Assembly: GCA_015680685.1 (NCBI GenBank) | Contig: MNCI01011809.1 | Span: 91,602 to 155,601 of the forward strand | DNA: 64,000 bases | Origin: Gnetum montanum | Lineage: Eukaryota > Streptophyta > Gnetopsida > Gnetales > Gnetaceae | Direction of reading: 5' to 3' | In this document: positions 54,916-64,000 of the stretch, piece after piece | How positions within the stretch are numbered: the stretch's first letter is position 1 | How the letters are laid out: each line of letters begins with the position of its first letter | Notes under the pieces: model-generated | The model's database searches: none | What the model was told of the DNA's origin: nothing | Seen by the model: only the letters and a program-made list of their open reading frames with translations | Made by a program: the position numbers and the translations under genes

Positions 54916-57340
54916 ATGAATCCAGATCAACCTTCCATGTCGGTGTCTAATACATTTAACGCCATGATCCACCCAAAGTGCTCCATGCTAAGCCATGAAC
55001 AATACAATTTTGTTTATGCCAAAATCCAAGTAGGATTACTAGTGGATTGCTTTAACTTAGAGGCAAAATAGGACTACAAACAAGTCCACTATGATAGAAG
55101 AGAGTACAACCCCTCCTTATTTGACATGATTCCACTCATGGAATCCTACCACTAGCTATTTTTCCAACTCATTTGTGCAAATGAGCATGATGTAGGGATA
55201 ACCTATGAGAAAGCCTCACAGGAGGAAGAAGATGAGTTTGAGGCTCACTTTGAATGCAAGAGCCCCCTCTACACTATCTTCCAACAATTGCTCCCTAGTA
55301 TAGCCCCTCCTCGGTTCAGTTCATCCATCCTCTTTGAGATGGTAATCATGCCAATTTATCCTTCCTTGTAAGCAATTGCTACATTTGCCCAACCCTGTGC
55401 TCATGCAAGGGCTACCTCCCAACCCTAGATGACTTAAGCAACATACATCCCGCTTGTCTCATTGGTGCACATGGTGTCCATCCAACCCACTCATGTGTGG
55501 CATACCTTGGTCATTGCACCCATCACTTAGCCAATGCATCAACTAAACTTATCTGCTATGACGTTAAACTGACAATGATTGTTTGCTACAACATTAAACT
55601 GGAAAACTCTACAACCAACAAACTAACCCTATGCTATGCAACCAACACAAGCCTAGCTAATGCAATTAGCTGTCACATCCCCAAGCTTGGATCAGACATT
55701 CCATCTAATCTAAAGTTTGATGGAGGAGATCAACCAACTCAAAGCTACCTTCTTTGAAACCATTAAGGTGATGGACATCTACTGGGGCAACCCCATAAGT
55801 CCTATAGTCCCATACTTGACTCTCTCAACTAGGGTCTAGCTGCCTCAACTCACCAAGTACAATGGTAAAGGGGATCTTAGTGCACACTTGGTCACATTTT
55901 GATCCAAGTTCTTGCTCCTTCAAGCCTGGCCAAATGCCATCATACATATGTTCCCCATGTCACGCACTAGTAATGCCTTAGATTAGTATCATGTACTACC
56001 TAAGGCCTCAATCTCTTCTTTGGAGGATCTCATAAGCCAGTTTGTGACATGCTTCAAGTATAACATTAAGCCTAAAGCAACCCTTGACCAGCTCATGTAG
56101 GTCAAGTAGGGACCCCTAGAGCTTGTGCCAAAATTCCTCCAACACTAGAAAGCTAGTTGAATCTAATACAAACATAGATTAGACATTATCCATCAAAAAA
56201 ATGATAGGTACTGTGAACTACTGAGGAACCTTACCGTAGCAATACCAAATGAGCCCATGATCCCACAACATTTCAAGTTGGACCAATACTATCATTACCA
56301 CCAAATGTTTGGTCATAGTATAGAAAACTATCGTGCTTTTTAGGACGGCTTGCAAAGAATGATAGAATGGGGCCAACTGGTGCTCGATGTAGCGAGCCAA
56401 TCTAATGTAGACAATGCCCCCTACGTCATAAACTCTATCAACATAGGTGACAAATCTAAGCTTGTGCAACAACCTTTTATGATCCGCATGTCTTCCAGCA
56501 AGGCAAGGATCCCCTTGGCCTCCATAAGCAGGAGGCCATCCTTTGTTATTAGAGTATCACCTCTGGCACCCACAATACCCTTTGTGGTCAAGGTCTCATA
56601 GCAATCGTCCACTAAGACATTAAATTGGCAACCAAACCAATCCGTCCTCTAAGACATTAAATTGACATGATGCAGTGCCAACAACCACTAAGCAACCTTT
56701 CTTCATCAAGGTGCCACAATGAGTTGGCCCCTACAATAAATCCTAAACCACTGTTTGTCATAAGGGTGCCATAATGTGATGGCCCCTCACCTACTCGAAG
56801 CCCAACTGTGGGCAACGCCTCGGTCTCTCCTCATTCAAGGGCTGATCCCACTAGCAACTCGGGTAGGCCTACCAAACGGCAGTGTAAGAGGATGAACAAG
56901 TGCATTGCAACTCTCATGACCGAAGCAAAGGCCACAACCAGTAAGCAACAACCAAACATTGGGGCCCCTGCCCCCAAGTAGGCCAAGAAACCCAAGCCCA
57001 AGTCCCCTTCATGAGAGATTCGTCTCTCAAGCCACATGGAAGAAGTCAAGGCCAACACAATGACTGATGAAAAGGACATCATTGCTTCACTAACCTAGGT
57101 AAGACAAATGCTCAAGCAAAAGAACACAACATTGAGCTTGTACAACTTGGTCATGACCTCATTTTCTCACCACCAACCATTAGCCTAGATGTTGGCCTCC
57201 ATTCTTGTTATAGAGGACATCCCTGTAGATGAGAACATCATCTGTGCAATCATGTTACCCCCTACACCATAGGAATTAGGTTCAACATCTCTAGCATTTC
57301 ACGATGATGCAGTCAAGGTTAACTCCAAACAAGGGGAGGT
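54916..57340 (+). pseudogene. gag: E3 gag, broken and with foreign insert
   Basis: Starts MNPDQPS, matching the E2 start. The N-terminal region (HEQYNFVYAKIQ) and acidic EEEDEFEAHF follow. At 55,550-55,640 two TTAAACT units interrupt what should be the Pro-rich part. The capsid core resumes at about 55,675 with LPQLTKYNGKGD (55,840) and FVTCFKYN (56,040). Near 56,120-56,190 a stretch of about 300 bp present in E1/E2 is missing. The knuckle-like motif reads YHYHQMFGH (56,290), both Cys lost. Two PFVIRV-type repeats follow (56,470-56,600), then two more TTAAATT units (56,605-56,665) and a Pro/Lys-rich linker. Many stops. Confidence 0.8.
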
Positions 57341-58016
57341 CACTATAGCTCCACTATCCATTAGCATATGTGTTGGGTAGTGCACAATTCACATAGTTCA
57401 TGTCAATTATGATGCAACAACAAACATATTCTTGTACTCCATCATCAACAAGCTAGGCCTAATAGATGAAATCAGGCCAACCAAAATCACATGTCTAAAA
57501 TCCTTCAACGGATCATGTGTCACCATCAAAGCTACAATCAACTTAGCCTTTTTGGTAGGAGAGAAATTTTCTACCATCATAGATTTCACTGTCATAGAGG
57601 AGATGCCAAGCTTCAACCTGATCCAAGGCAAGCCTTGGCTCTTCCATCTGCTAAGAAGTCCACCTTCCATACGAAGGTGGTCAAGTTATAATGCATCCTC
57701 TTTGGCTGTCCACAACATAGACATGGAGCAAGTGTCGAAGGTGGAGTTTCTTGGTGATGCACCTGTAGCAACCAATGCAATGCCTAAGGCTAACACACTT
57801 AAACAAGTGGTTGAAGCCAATAGCCTCCCAGAGGATCCTAAGCCTTGTGCATCCCCTAATCCATGCCTAGTTAGAAAGCAACTACATGACCAAGACTTTT
57901 CCTTGGCCAAAAACATGCTATGTGTCTACTTAACCTTTGCCTTCACAGGCCATGCATTTTTGGTTTTTGCTTGCGTTGCATTTGTTCATGCATTTACATT
58001 CCACTTGCTTGCCTAG
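57341..58016 (+). pseudogene. pro: E3 protease, broken
   Basis: Matches the protease of E1/E2: VHVNYDATTN at the catalytic site (Asp to Asn and Gly lost), CLKSFNGSCV, FNLIQGKPWL for the ILGRPW box. The frame is open from 57,432 to 58,016. The last 60 codons are Ala/Phe-rich and hydrophobic, probably read-out beyond the original end. The catalytic loss means no protease activity. Confidence 0.8.
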
Positions 58017-58124
58017 TTTACACACTACTTTTCTTTGTTTACACATTTCTACTTTTTTTGCACATCCATCCACTTAACTTATGCATTGCATCTGAAAAAC
58101 ATAAAAAATACATAAAACTACAAA

Positions 58125-58245
58125 AACACATGGCTTGAAAAGGCCTTAAACTAGCCCATGATCCACCATGGCCTTAAACTAGCAATCCTAGCCTAAAAAT
58201 GTCTTAAACTAGTGTTGTGGCCTAAAATGGTCTAAAAAAATCGCT
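58125..58245 (+). repeat. TTAAACT-motif array after E3 protease
   Basis: Three to four units of GGCTTGAAAAGGCCTTAAAC and relatives. In E1 and E2 two such arrays flank the antisense gene. Here one array stands in place of both arrays and the gene. Confidence 0.75.
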
Positions 58246-58391
58246 CTTTACATTACTTTCCTTTCATTTTTTCATTTTAACTTTGTTTATGATAGGTGCC
58301 ACTTGATGTTATTTTTCTAGTTGATTTTTGTAAGATCTTGTAAGTACATAGCATGACTATATGTGTAGCATCGCATCTCACCCAAGCAAGG

Positions 58392-58820
58392 TAAGCACTC
58401 GTTTGCCATGATGCAAGAAACTAGCACAGATAGTCTACTATGGCTATAAACTGGCATAGATCATCTTTGGATCATGATGTTAAATTGGCACAATAGCTTT
58501 TCTGCTACGATGTTAAACTGGCACACAATAGTCTGCTAGGACCATAAACTAGCACTCTAGGTTTGCATATTCATAGTATCATTTCCTTCCACCATTTTTT
58601 TGATCTTTTGGAGCACCTACCATTAGTGCGGCCTTTGAAGAACTCGTAGCATCATTACCCTAGCACTTTCACTAGCTTCTTGAGCACTTACAACTAGCAT
58701 AACATTTGATGCATTTATAGCTTCTTCGTGTCCATTAGTTGTAGCATCTTCACATTTGGCATTTGCACTTGCATTTCATATTTTGTGGTTTTCTTATCTT
58801 CTCGAAGTTGTGTTCGTAAG
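58392..58820 (+). other. Predicted 3' untranslated intron of E3, with TTAAACT units
   Basis: Donor GCAAG-GTAAGCACTCG, acceptor TGTGTTCGTAAG-ATGAAGCC. TTAAACT/TATAAACT units at 58,430-58,560. Start lies only about 50 bases after the pol deletion joint. Confidence 0.5.
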
Positions 58821-59719
58821 ATGAAGCCTCGAAGGTGATCGTGCAAAGATGCATCTCATCATAGCAACAAGTTGCTACATCGCTTCGATGTGCATGATTA
58901 GACTAGTTAAGCCACTCAAGAGTGCACATCCCCCTTATCCCATTATAGCTTATGCACATCCCCCTTCATCTCAACATCCTCTCATCCCCCACATACTCAC
59001 AATTGCACATCCCTCTGATGCATACACATTGTGATGCATATGGCATTCTCCTCATGTCAACTAATGAACCCATGGTGGATGTAATGCAACTCGTCCCATG
59101 GGAAGCCTTTGTGGGCTGGTTCAAGCCCAAGCCAATGTAACATAACTCATCCTAGGGAGGAAACACCTTTCCTATAGATGTGATGTGGTTGCATCAAAGC
59201 AAATCCCATCTATTCAATGGTCGACACCTTACAGCTAGCATTTAGTAGTAAGCTGAACCCAACAGGGGTTTGCCTCGTGGCAAAAAAAAAGAGCAAAAAA
59301 TGAAAAAAAAAGGAGAATGGGAAAAAGCACATCCCCAAGTAAATTGACAATGTTGCAACTTTGTAACCAACCTAGCCTTGGATTGACTTTGACTCTCTCA
59401 TGAGCACTTTGACAAGAGGTTAACATTTTAGGGGCAAGCCACTTCATGCCATGATCACTGTCAACCATGCTAACTTTGTATCTTACATTAAGATACACTA
59501 TTTGCATTTTATTTTCTTTGCTTGCATTTCATCTCCCTAGCACATTTCCTACACACTTTTCCCCAACATACCCTTATCCATAGCACTCTTAAACATGGTG
59601 GAACAACACTTGATCTTGTATCAACGAGTGATGTTGGTACCACGTCTATTATGATGTTTTGCAATTCTTTGTTGACATCTCTTGGGTCACTCCTCTAGAC
59701 ATCAACAAAGAGGGACCAT
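58821..59719 (+). other. E3 3' untranslated region and polypurine tract
   Basis: Starts with a short frame (MKPRR) related to those of E1 and E2. No gene otherwise. Polypurine tract AAAGAGGGACCA at 59,707-59,718 next to the LTR. Confidence 0.6.
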
Positions 59720-61437
59720 TGAAACACCATAAAATTTTAGGTCTCAGCATCTTGACTACAAATTTGGCTTAGTGTCAAAATGATGGCACTTTACCCAAAT
59801 TTTTCCAAGTGTTAAGTGTAGTCAACTCCAACTACCAGATTTGCAAAAAATTTTCCAAGTGTTAGAATAATGACACTTTCTACAAATTTTTCTAAGTGTT
59901 AGGACCACACTCTCCACTATAGTAGAGTGTAGTCATCTTCAATAGCTAATTTTCTACAATTTTGGCTAAGTGTCATAATGATGACACAAGTTGTAGAAAT
60001 TTTTCTAAGTGTTGTGCTATGCGTGACACTGTAGCTGTTATACTCTAGCATTGTAGCTGCTATGCTCTGCTACGTTCTAGAGTGTAGCAAGTGTAGCCAA
60101 CACACAAATGGCTAGTTTTGCAGAATTTTCTGCATGTTGTGCTACGCTTCCATTGCCCTTGCTACGCTCTAAAGTGTAGCCAATGTAGCACACCTTTTAG
60201 TGGCTAGTTTTTCCTAAGTGTTAAGTAAGAAGCTATCAAGCTAGCTCAGTGTGGAAGAGACATTTGGTAGATTTTCTAACTCCTGAGGCTACCCCCTACT
60301 TCGCTCCAGAGCATAGCTAGAGTAGCAAGAACAAAGACTATAATTTTTACTAGATTTTTCTAAGTGCCCATGCTACGCCTTGTTCTCGGGCAGCATCCTG
60401 CATCCTGTGCATAACATAGGACGAGCATAGTAGCCAGAGTTAGAAAAATTTTTGAACTTTTTCTAATCACCTTCAAACTTAGAAATTTTTTAAAAATTTT
60501 CTAATACTCCCACCTACCACACTACCATGTGGCACCTAATTGGCATGTTGGGCTAACCCTAGCCCTATAGATACCCCTACACCCTAATGTTTCAGGGGTT
60601 GGATTTCATCTTTTCCCCAATTGATAGTTGGCACTTTCATTGGGCATTTGGCATTTGGCATCTTGGCACTTAGCTCCATTGGAAAATGAGACCCAGAGCA
60701 CACCACACTAGTAAAGAGGCATTGCTACACAACACATTATACTACAACCCCATTGTAGCCCTACACTACATGGTACATCATGGTCCTATTGTAGCCTTAC
60801 ACCGCATGGTACACCATAGCCCCATTGTAGCCCTGTAGAACATTGCATGGTACACCATGGAAGCCAACCTAGCAGGCATGGTTCATCATGGCTAATGCCA
60901 AACTTCACGGCCTAACACCACTGAGACTGTGATTGCACTTCCATTGTGCCTATTGTACATTGTGTACCTTCTAAGACCCTTTTGGAGTTAACTACATTTG
61001 GGGTAGTATTCCATTTCTCTCTCTCATTTCTAGCATTTTATTGGATTTTTCTTGTATCTTTTCACACTTTTTCACATGTCATCATACTGTACTATGCCCA
61101 AGCAATAGTCTCCATAGGTTGACACTCTCATTTTGGTTGAAACCCTTTGCTATGCTTGCCCCCATTTTGTGGCTATGCTCTACACTTAGCACCATGAAGC
61201 ATCACTTTGGCACTTAGTAATGTTTCATGTCACTTACATTTGCATTTCGGCTAACTATGCCATACCCTAGTTGCACCACCACCTTAATTGTAACCGAAAA
61301 GTTCCTATTCGATTGACAAGATTGTTTAGGGTGCTTTGCCTCCATTTTTAGTAAGGCCCTCATATGGAGGTTGGGTTAAGGCTATGTGTTTGTTGATCCA
61401 TCGGTGATTCCAGTCATCGATGTTTTTGGTCATTACA
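59720..61437 (+). repeat. E3 3' LTR
   Basis: TGAAACACCATAAAATTTT to GGTCATTACA. Collinear with 52,686-54,382, with many transitions between the two. Confidence 0.92.
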
Positions 61438-62130
61438 TTGCTTAGCAAGTTTCATTTCCTTGAAGTCTAATTTTAGGGCAATGGTTTTTTCTTTTATTAC
61501 CCCTTCACTTATGAGGTTCATTTCATAAGTAACAAGAATACTTTGAAGCTCTTCAAATTTTAAAACTGAAAAATCTCTAATCTCCTCCATGGTTATAATC
61601 TTAGGTCTAAATTCTAGTTGGAGTGTTCAAATTATTTTTATTACCACAGGACTTTCAGCTAGGTCCTTACCTATACTCCTAATTTCTACAACTAGATCAT
61701 TAGCCCTAGAAAATAGTCTTTTATCTTTTCACCTTCTCTCATTTTAAGTTTGTCATACTTACTTTGTAGACCAAAGGTTTGGATTGTTTGACTATGGATG
61801 TGCCTTCATAAGTAGCTTCTAAGGTTTCCCAAATTTCCTTAGCATTTCTACAACTAACTATCCTATGAAATTCAGATTTATTCAATGCATAATATAAACA
61901 ATATTTTTTACTTTGGAATTGTACATAAACTTATCTCTTTCTTCCGATATCCACTTGCTATGCTATTTGAGTGCCTTTGTTACACTATTAATTAGTCGTG
62001 TTTATCCTTCAAGAATGGACTCCTAAACCTCAAAATCCATTAATTCAAAGAAGTCCTACATCCTTGCCTTCCAATAGGAAAAATAAAAACCATTGAACAT
62101 AGGTGGCTTGGTGTACATTGTTTTCTCCAT
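61438..62130 (-). pseudogene. gag: E4 gag, N-terminal part (copia-type UBN2-like)
   Basis: Read leftwards from ATG at 62,130: MEKTMYTKPPMFNGF, SYWKARM, then NSVTKAL and a segment matching the usual copia gag order (WISEERDKF; FEELQSILVTYEM-like near the E3 border). This is the arrangement of UBN2/DUF4219 gag proteins of plant Ty1/copia elements. It has many stops and frame changes. E3 interrupts it at 61,437, and it resumes at 52,685. Confidence 0.7.
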
Positions 62131-62171
62131 AGTTTACTCTTGAATGTTGATGTTAAGTGCAAGAGTTCTAG

Positions 62172-62184
62172 GCTCCAATACCAC
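62172..62184 (-). other. E4 primer binding site
   Basis: Minus strand TGGTATTGGAGCC two bases after the LTR, close to the TGGTATCAGAGC used by many plant copia elements (initiator Met tRNA); CA is TG here. Confidence 0.65.
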
Positions 62185-62186
62185 TT

Positions 62187-63349
62187 GAGAACTAAGAACT
62201 TAGAAAAGCGGGGGAAGGGGGGGTGTGGGTGGGTGGTGGGGAGAATGAATAAGTTCACCAAACCACAACAACACCTGTTACACAAAACATAACAATTATG
62301 TGGTTTCCCAACATGGATGGTTCACACTTAGATGGTATATTCCTTGCATGCCTCTAGTCTTTGTTTCTTCCAAAATATGATTTAGAGGACACCAAAAATT
62401 TTACAAAATTTGAGCTCTACTAAGGACAGTTTTCTCATTGTGACAACTCTCAATCTCATAAGGTCTCAACAAGCTCAAGAGTGGTTTAAAGGATTCCACA
62501 ACTTATACAAAATAGAGCTTTAATCCAGAGTGTTTTGACGTAGCAAAATGACTTAATCTTATAGGATCCTGATAAGCTCTAAAAGGATTCCTTGTCATAA
62601 GAAGTATATGAATCCCTTAGGGTAGCAAGAAAAGAAAAAGAAACATAAGGAGAGAGTGTAACTCAATTTACAAATTCCTTATCCAATGAATCATAGTTCC
62701 ATAAAAAATCTAACAAATGACATGACAGTTTAAGTATACAAGTACAATAGCATAAGATAGATAATGATAACTTTGATGTTGAAAAGGCTTGCATAATACT
62801 TAAGAATTTGAAGTCTTCTTATAGCATTGAGTTTTTGAAAATACCTCAAAATTCATGCAACAGCTATCCAATGGATAATGTAGATCTCTCCTTTGAGATT
62901 GGGACATCTCTCTAAATTTAGCCTTAGTTTTGGGGAGTTTTCTCCTTCTTGAATGGGACATCTCTAAGGAGATTCCTTTGGGGAGACGTCTTCTTTCAAG
63001 AGGATACACCTTTTATTTTTAGGAGATGTCTTCCTATGATTGACTTCCTCTTAGCCAAGATGTTTGTTGTTCCTTGGAGACGTATTCTCAATTTTGAGCT
63101 TTGGTTCCTAAGGCTTTCTCTTGTTGATTTAGCTTCCTCTCAATCCCTGGAGCATCTTCATTTAGCTTGTAGTCTTCATATTTGTCCATTCTCTCATTTT
63201 TCCTATGAAGTATTTTACTTTGATAGGCATGCTTTCTTAAGTCCTTGTCCATGATGTGGAGTTCTTGTTCTTGTCCTATAAATACAACATCCACAACAAA
63301 CATCATTTGTTCTCCATTTTCCTTAAGGTTTTGATATACCAAAAGGTTA
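62187..63349 (-). repeat. E4 5' LTR (right copy)
   Basis: Partner of 48,797-50,096. Plus strand begins TGAGAACTAAG and ends CCAAAAGGTTA (the left copy ends AAAGATCA). Contains GGGAGGGG-type purine run near the start and one copy of the 73-bp unit. Confidence 0.85.
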
Positions 63350-64000
63350 ATAAATTGATGCTTGTAATTCTATATTTTCAAAAGCTTTTTCAAGTGGAGG
63401 TGGATGTAAGTGAACTTGACATTTGTGGGGTACTTTGACAAGAAGTTAGACCTCTTACTTTCTTTTCTAGAACGTTGAATTACTTAAGGTAAAAATATAG
63501 CATATATAATAAGGATTTTTATGTTATTCTTCAAGAAATTAAACATTGGAGGCATTACTTGTTGCCCAAGAAGTTCACTTTGATGGTGGAAAGATAAGCA
63601 ATTCAAATTTTAAACTCACAAAAGAAGTTGAGTGCAAAGCACATGAAATGGATTACAAAGTTATGGGAGATTAATTTTGTATTGAAGCACAAAAGTACAA
63701 AAGCTAATGTGGTGGCTCATGCGTTATCTAGGGTGCATGTACTTAATTTTAGTGTACCTCATGTGGAAGGTACAAGTGATTTTGATTCTTTATATAAGCA
63801 TGAAGATGATTTTGGGAAAGTTTGGAGAAGCCTTAAAGAGGCATTGATGACTAGGATAGACTAGTGAAGGGACTATCATATTCAAGATGAACTGTTATTT
63901 CAAAATGGAAAGTTATGTATTTCTAATTGTGATTTAGGAAAAAGATATTATTTTAAAAGAATTTTAGTGGCATGCCAAGTTACATGAGCAAGGATAATAA
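63350..64000 (+). pseudogene. pol: E5 RNase H and start of integrase, broken and cut by window edge
   Basis: Resumes with KLFQVEVDVSELDICGVL (RNase H start, about 63,385), then IKHWRHYLL (63,545), then AKHMKWITKLWEINFVLKHKSTKANVVAHALSR split over lines 63,630-63,740, the usual end of RNase H. A linker follows, and at 63,870-63,960 DYHIQDELLFQNGKLCI, the phrase before the integrase zinc region in gypsy elements. Continues the frame broken at 48,796. Several stops. Confidence 0.85.

Larger units (their letters stand above)
52686..61437 (+). mobile_element. E3: gag-protease-only relative of E1/E2 with both LTRs
   Basis: LTRs of 1,697 and 1,718 bp, a primer site, gag, protease, a TTAAACT array, the remains of the pre-pol acceptor, a 3' intron-like segment and a polypurine tract. 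Both pol and the antisense gene are absent. The joint lies between about 58,320 and 58,390. It sits in the gag gene of E4, same direction as E1/E2. It would depend on another element for reverse transcription and integration, like known gag-only (TR-GAG) plant elements. Confidence 0.9.
48797..63349 (-). mobile_element. E4: copia-like element with gag only, minus strand, split by E3
   Basis: LTRs at 48,797-50,096 (3') and 62,187-63,349 (5'). A primer site related to the initiator-Met type (TGGTATTGGAGCC) follows the 5' LTR, and a purine-rich tract lies before the 3' LTR. The interior carries gag, split by E3, and about 1.6 kb of AT-rich sequence. No protease, integrase, RT or RNase H is visible, so it looks non-autonomous. 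A target duplication is not clear (AATCA at 48,792-48,796; AATAA overlaps the right end). Confidence 0.75.
47084..64000 (+). mobile_element. E5: second type of Ty3/gypsy element, split by E4, runs off the right edge
   Basis: Protease and RT lie at 47,300-48,790, RNase H and the start of integrase at 63,350-64,000. Removing E4 brings the two halves of one polyprotein together. Its RT and protease differ from those of E1-E3 and look like plant chromovirus-type (Reina/Tekay-like) gypsy sequences, but the chromodomain region is outside the window. Neither LTR is visible. Confidence 0.75.

Noticed and set aside
57900-58016. Membrane protein at the end of E3 protease (Ala/Phe-rich end)
   Set aside because: The hydrophobic end comes from T- and C-rich sequence after the protease that is not conserved in E1 or E2.

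Overview
The window is plant nuclear DNA made almost wholly of nested, decayed LTR retrotransposons. I found no intact ordinary host gene, tRNA, rRNA or CRISPR array. Very long LTR elements, deep decay and element-in-element nesting suggest a large-genome seed plant (a gymnosperm would fit), but the sequence alone does not name the species.

Layout. (1) 1-12,184: old debris: an RNase H fragment on the minus strand at the left edge, a degenerate coiled-coil ORF on the plus strand, a long unrecognised minus-strand pseudo-ORF (about 3.4-8.3 kb), a 2.3-kb degenerate tandem array (8.4-10.75 kb) and a Pro/Ser-rich minus-strand remnant. (2) E1, a 5'-truncated Ty3/gypsy element of Tat type (12,185-47,083), split by (3) E2 (18,420-36,190), a related full-length element with both LTRs, a near-perfect 5-bp target duplication, primer binding site and polypurine tract. 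(4) E5 (47,084 to the right edge), a different gypsy element that is split by (5) E4 (48,797-63,349, minus strand), a copia-like element with gag but no visible pol, which is in turn split by (6) E3 (52,686-61,437), a relative of E1/E2 that carries gag and protease but no pol.

Main discovery. Between protease and reverse transcriptase, both E1 and E2 carry a multi-exon gene on the opposite strand. I can trace 8 exons and 7 introns in each: exon sizes are 131/450/269/1047/252/189/781/102 nt in E2 and about 119/449/274/1050/294/141/794/63 nt in E1. GT-AG boundaries join the reading frames, and the proteins are clearly related. The gene has its own TATA box, and in E2 a downstream AATAAA. Its introns would survive retrotransposition because they are not in splice orientation in the element's own RNA. 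Its second exon resembles an FCP1/NIF-type HAD phosphatase domain whose catalytic aspartates are replaced. The rest has an acidic stretch and a C-terminal coiled coil and is not recognised. The gene lies between two arrays of a short motif ending in TTAAACT. Its first intron holds a palindromic repeat that is also abundant in the LTRs of the same element and differs from element to element.

The sense strand of E1/E2 encodes gag (with a C/H zinc-knuckle-like motif and PYVVRVP-type repeats), aspartic protease, RT, RNase H, a second RNase H and integrase without a chromodomain. This fits the Tat clade, in which dual RNase H and (in Ogre) a PR-RT intron are known. Conserved splice-like signals suggest one intron removing the antisense cassette from the sense RNA and a second intron in the 3' untranslated region. 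All copies are now broken by stops (mostly CAG to TAG) and small indels.
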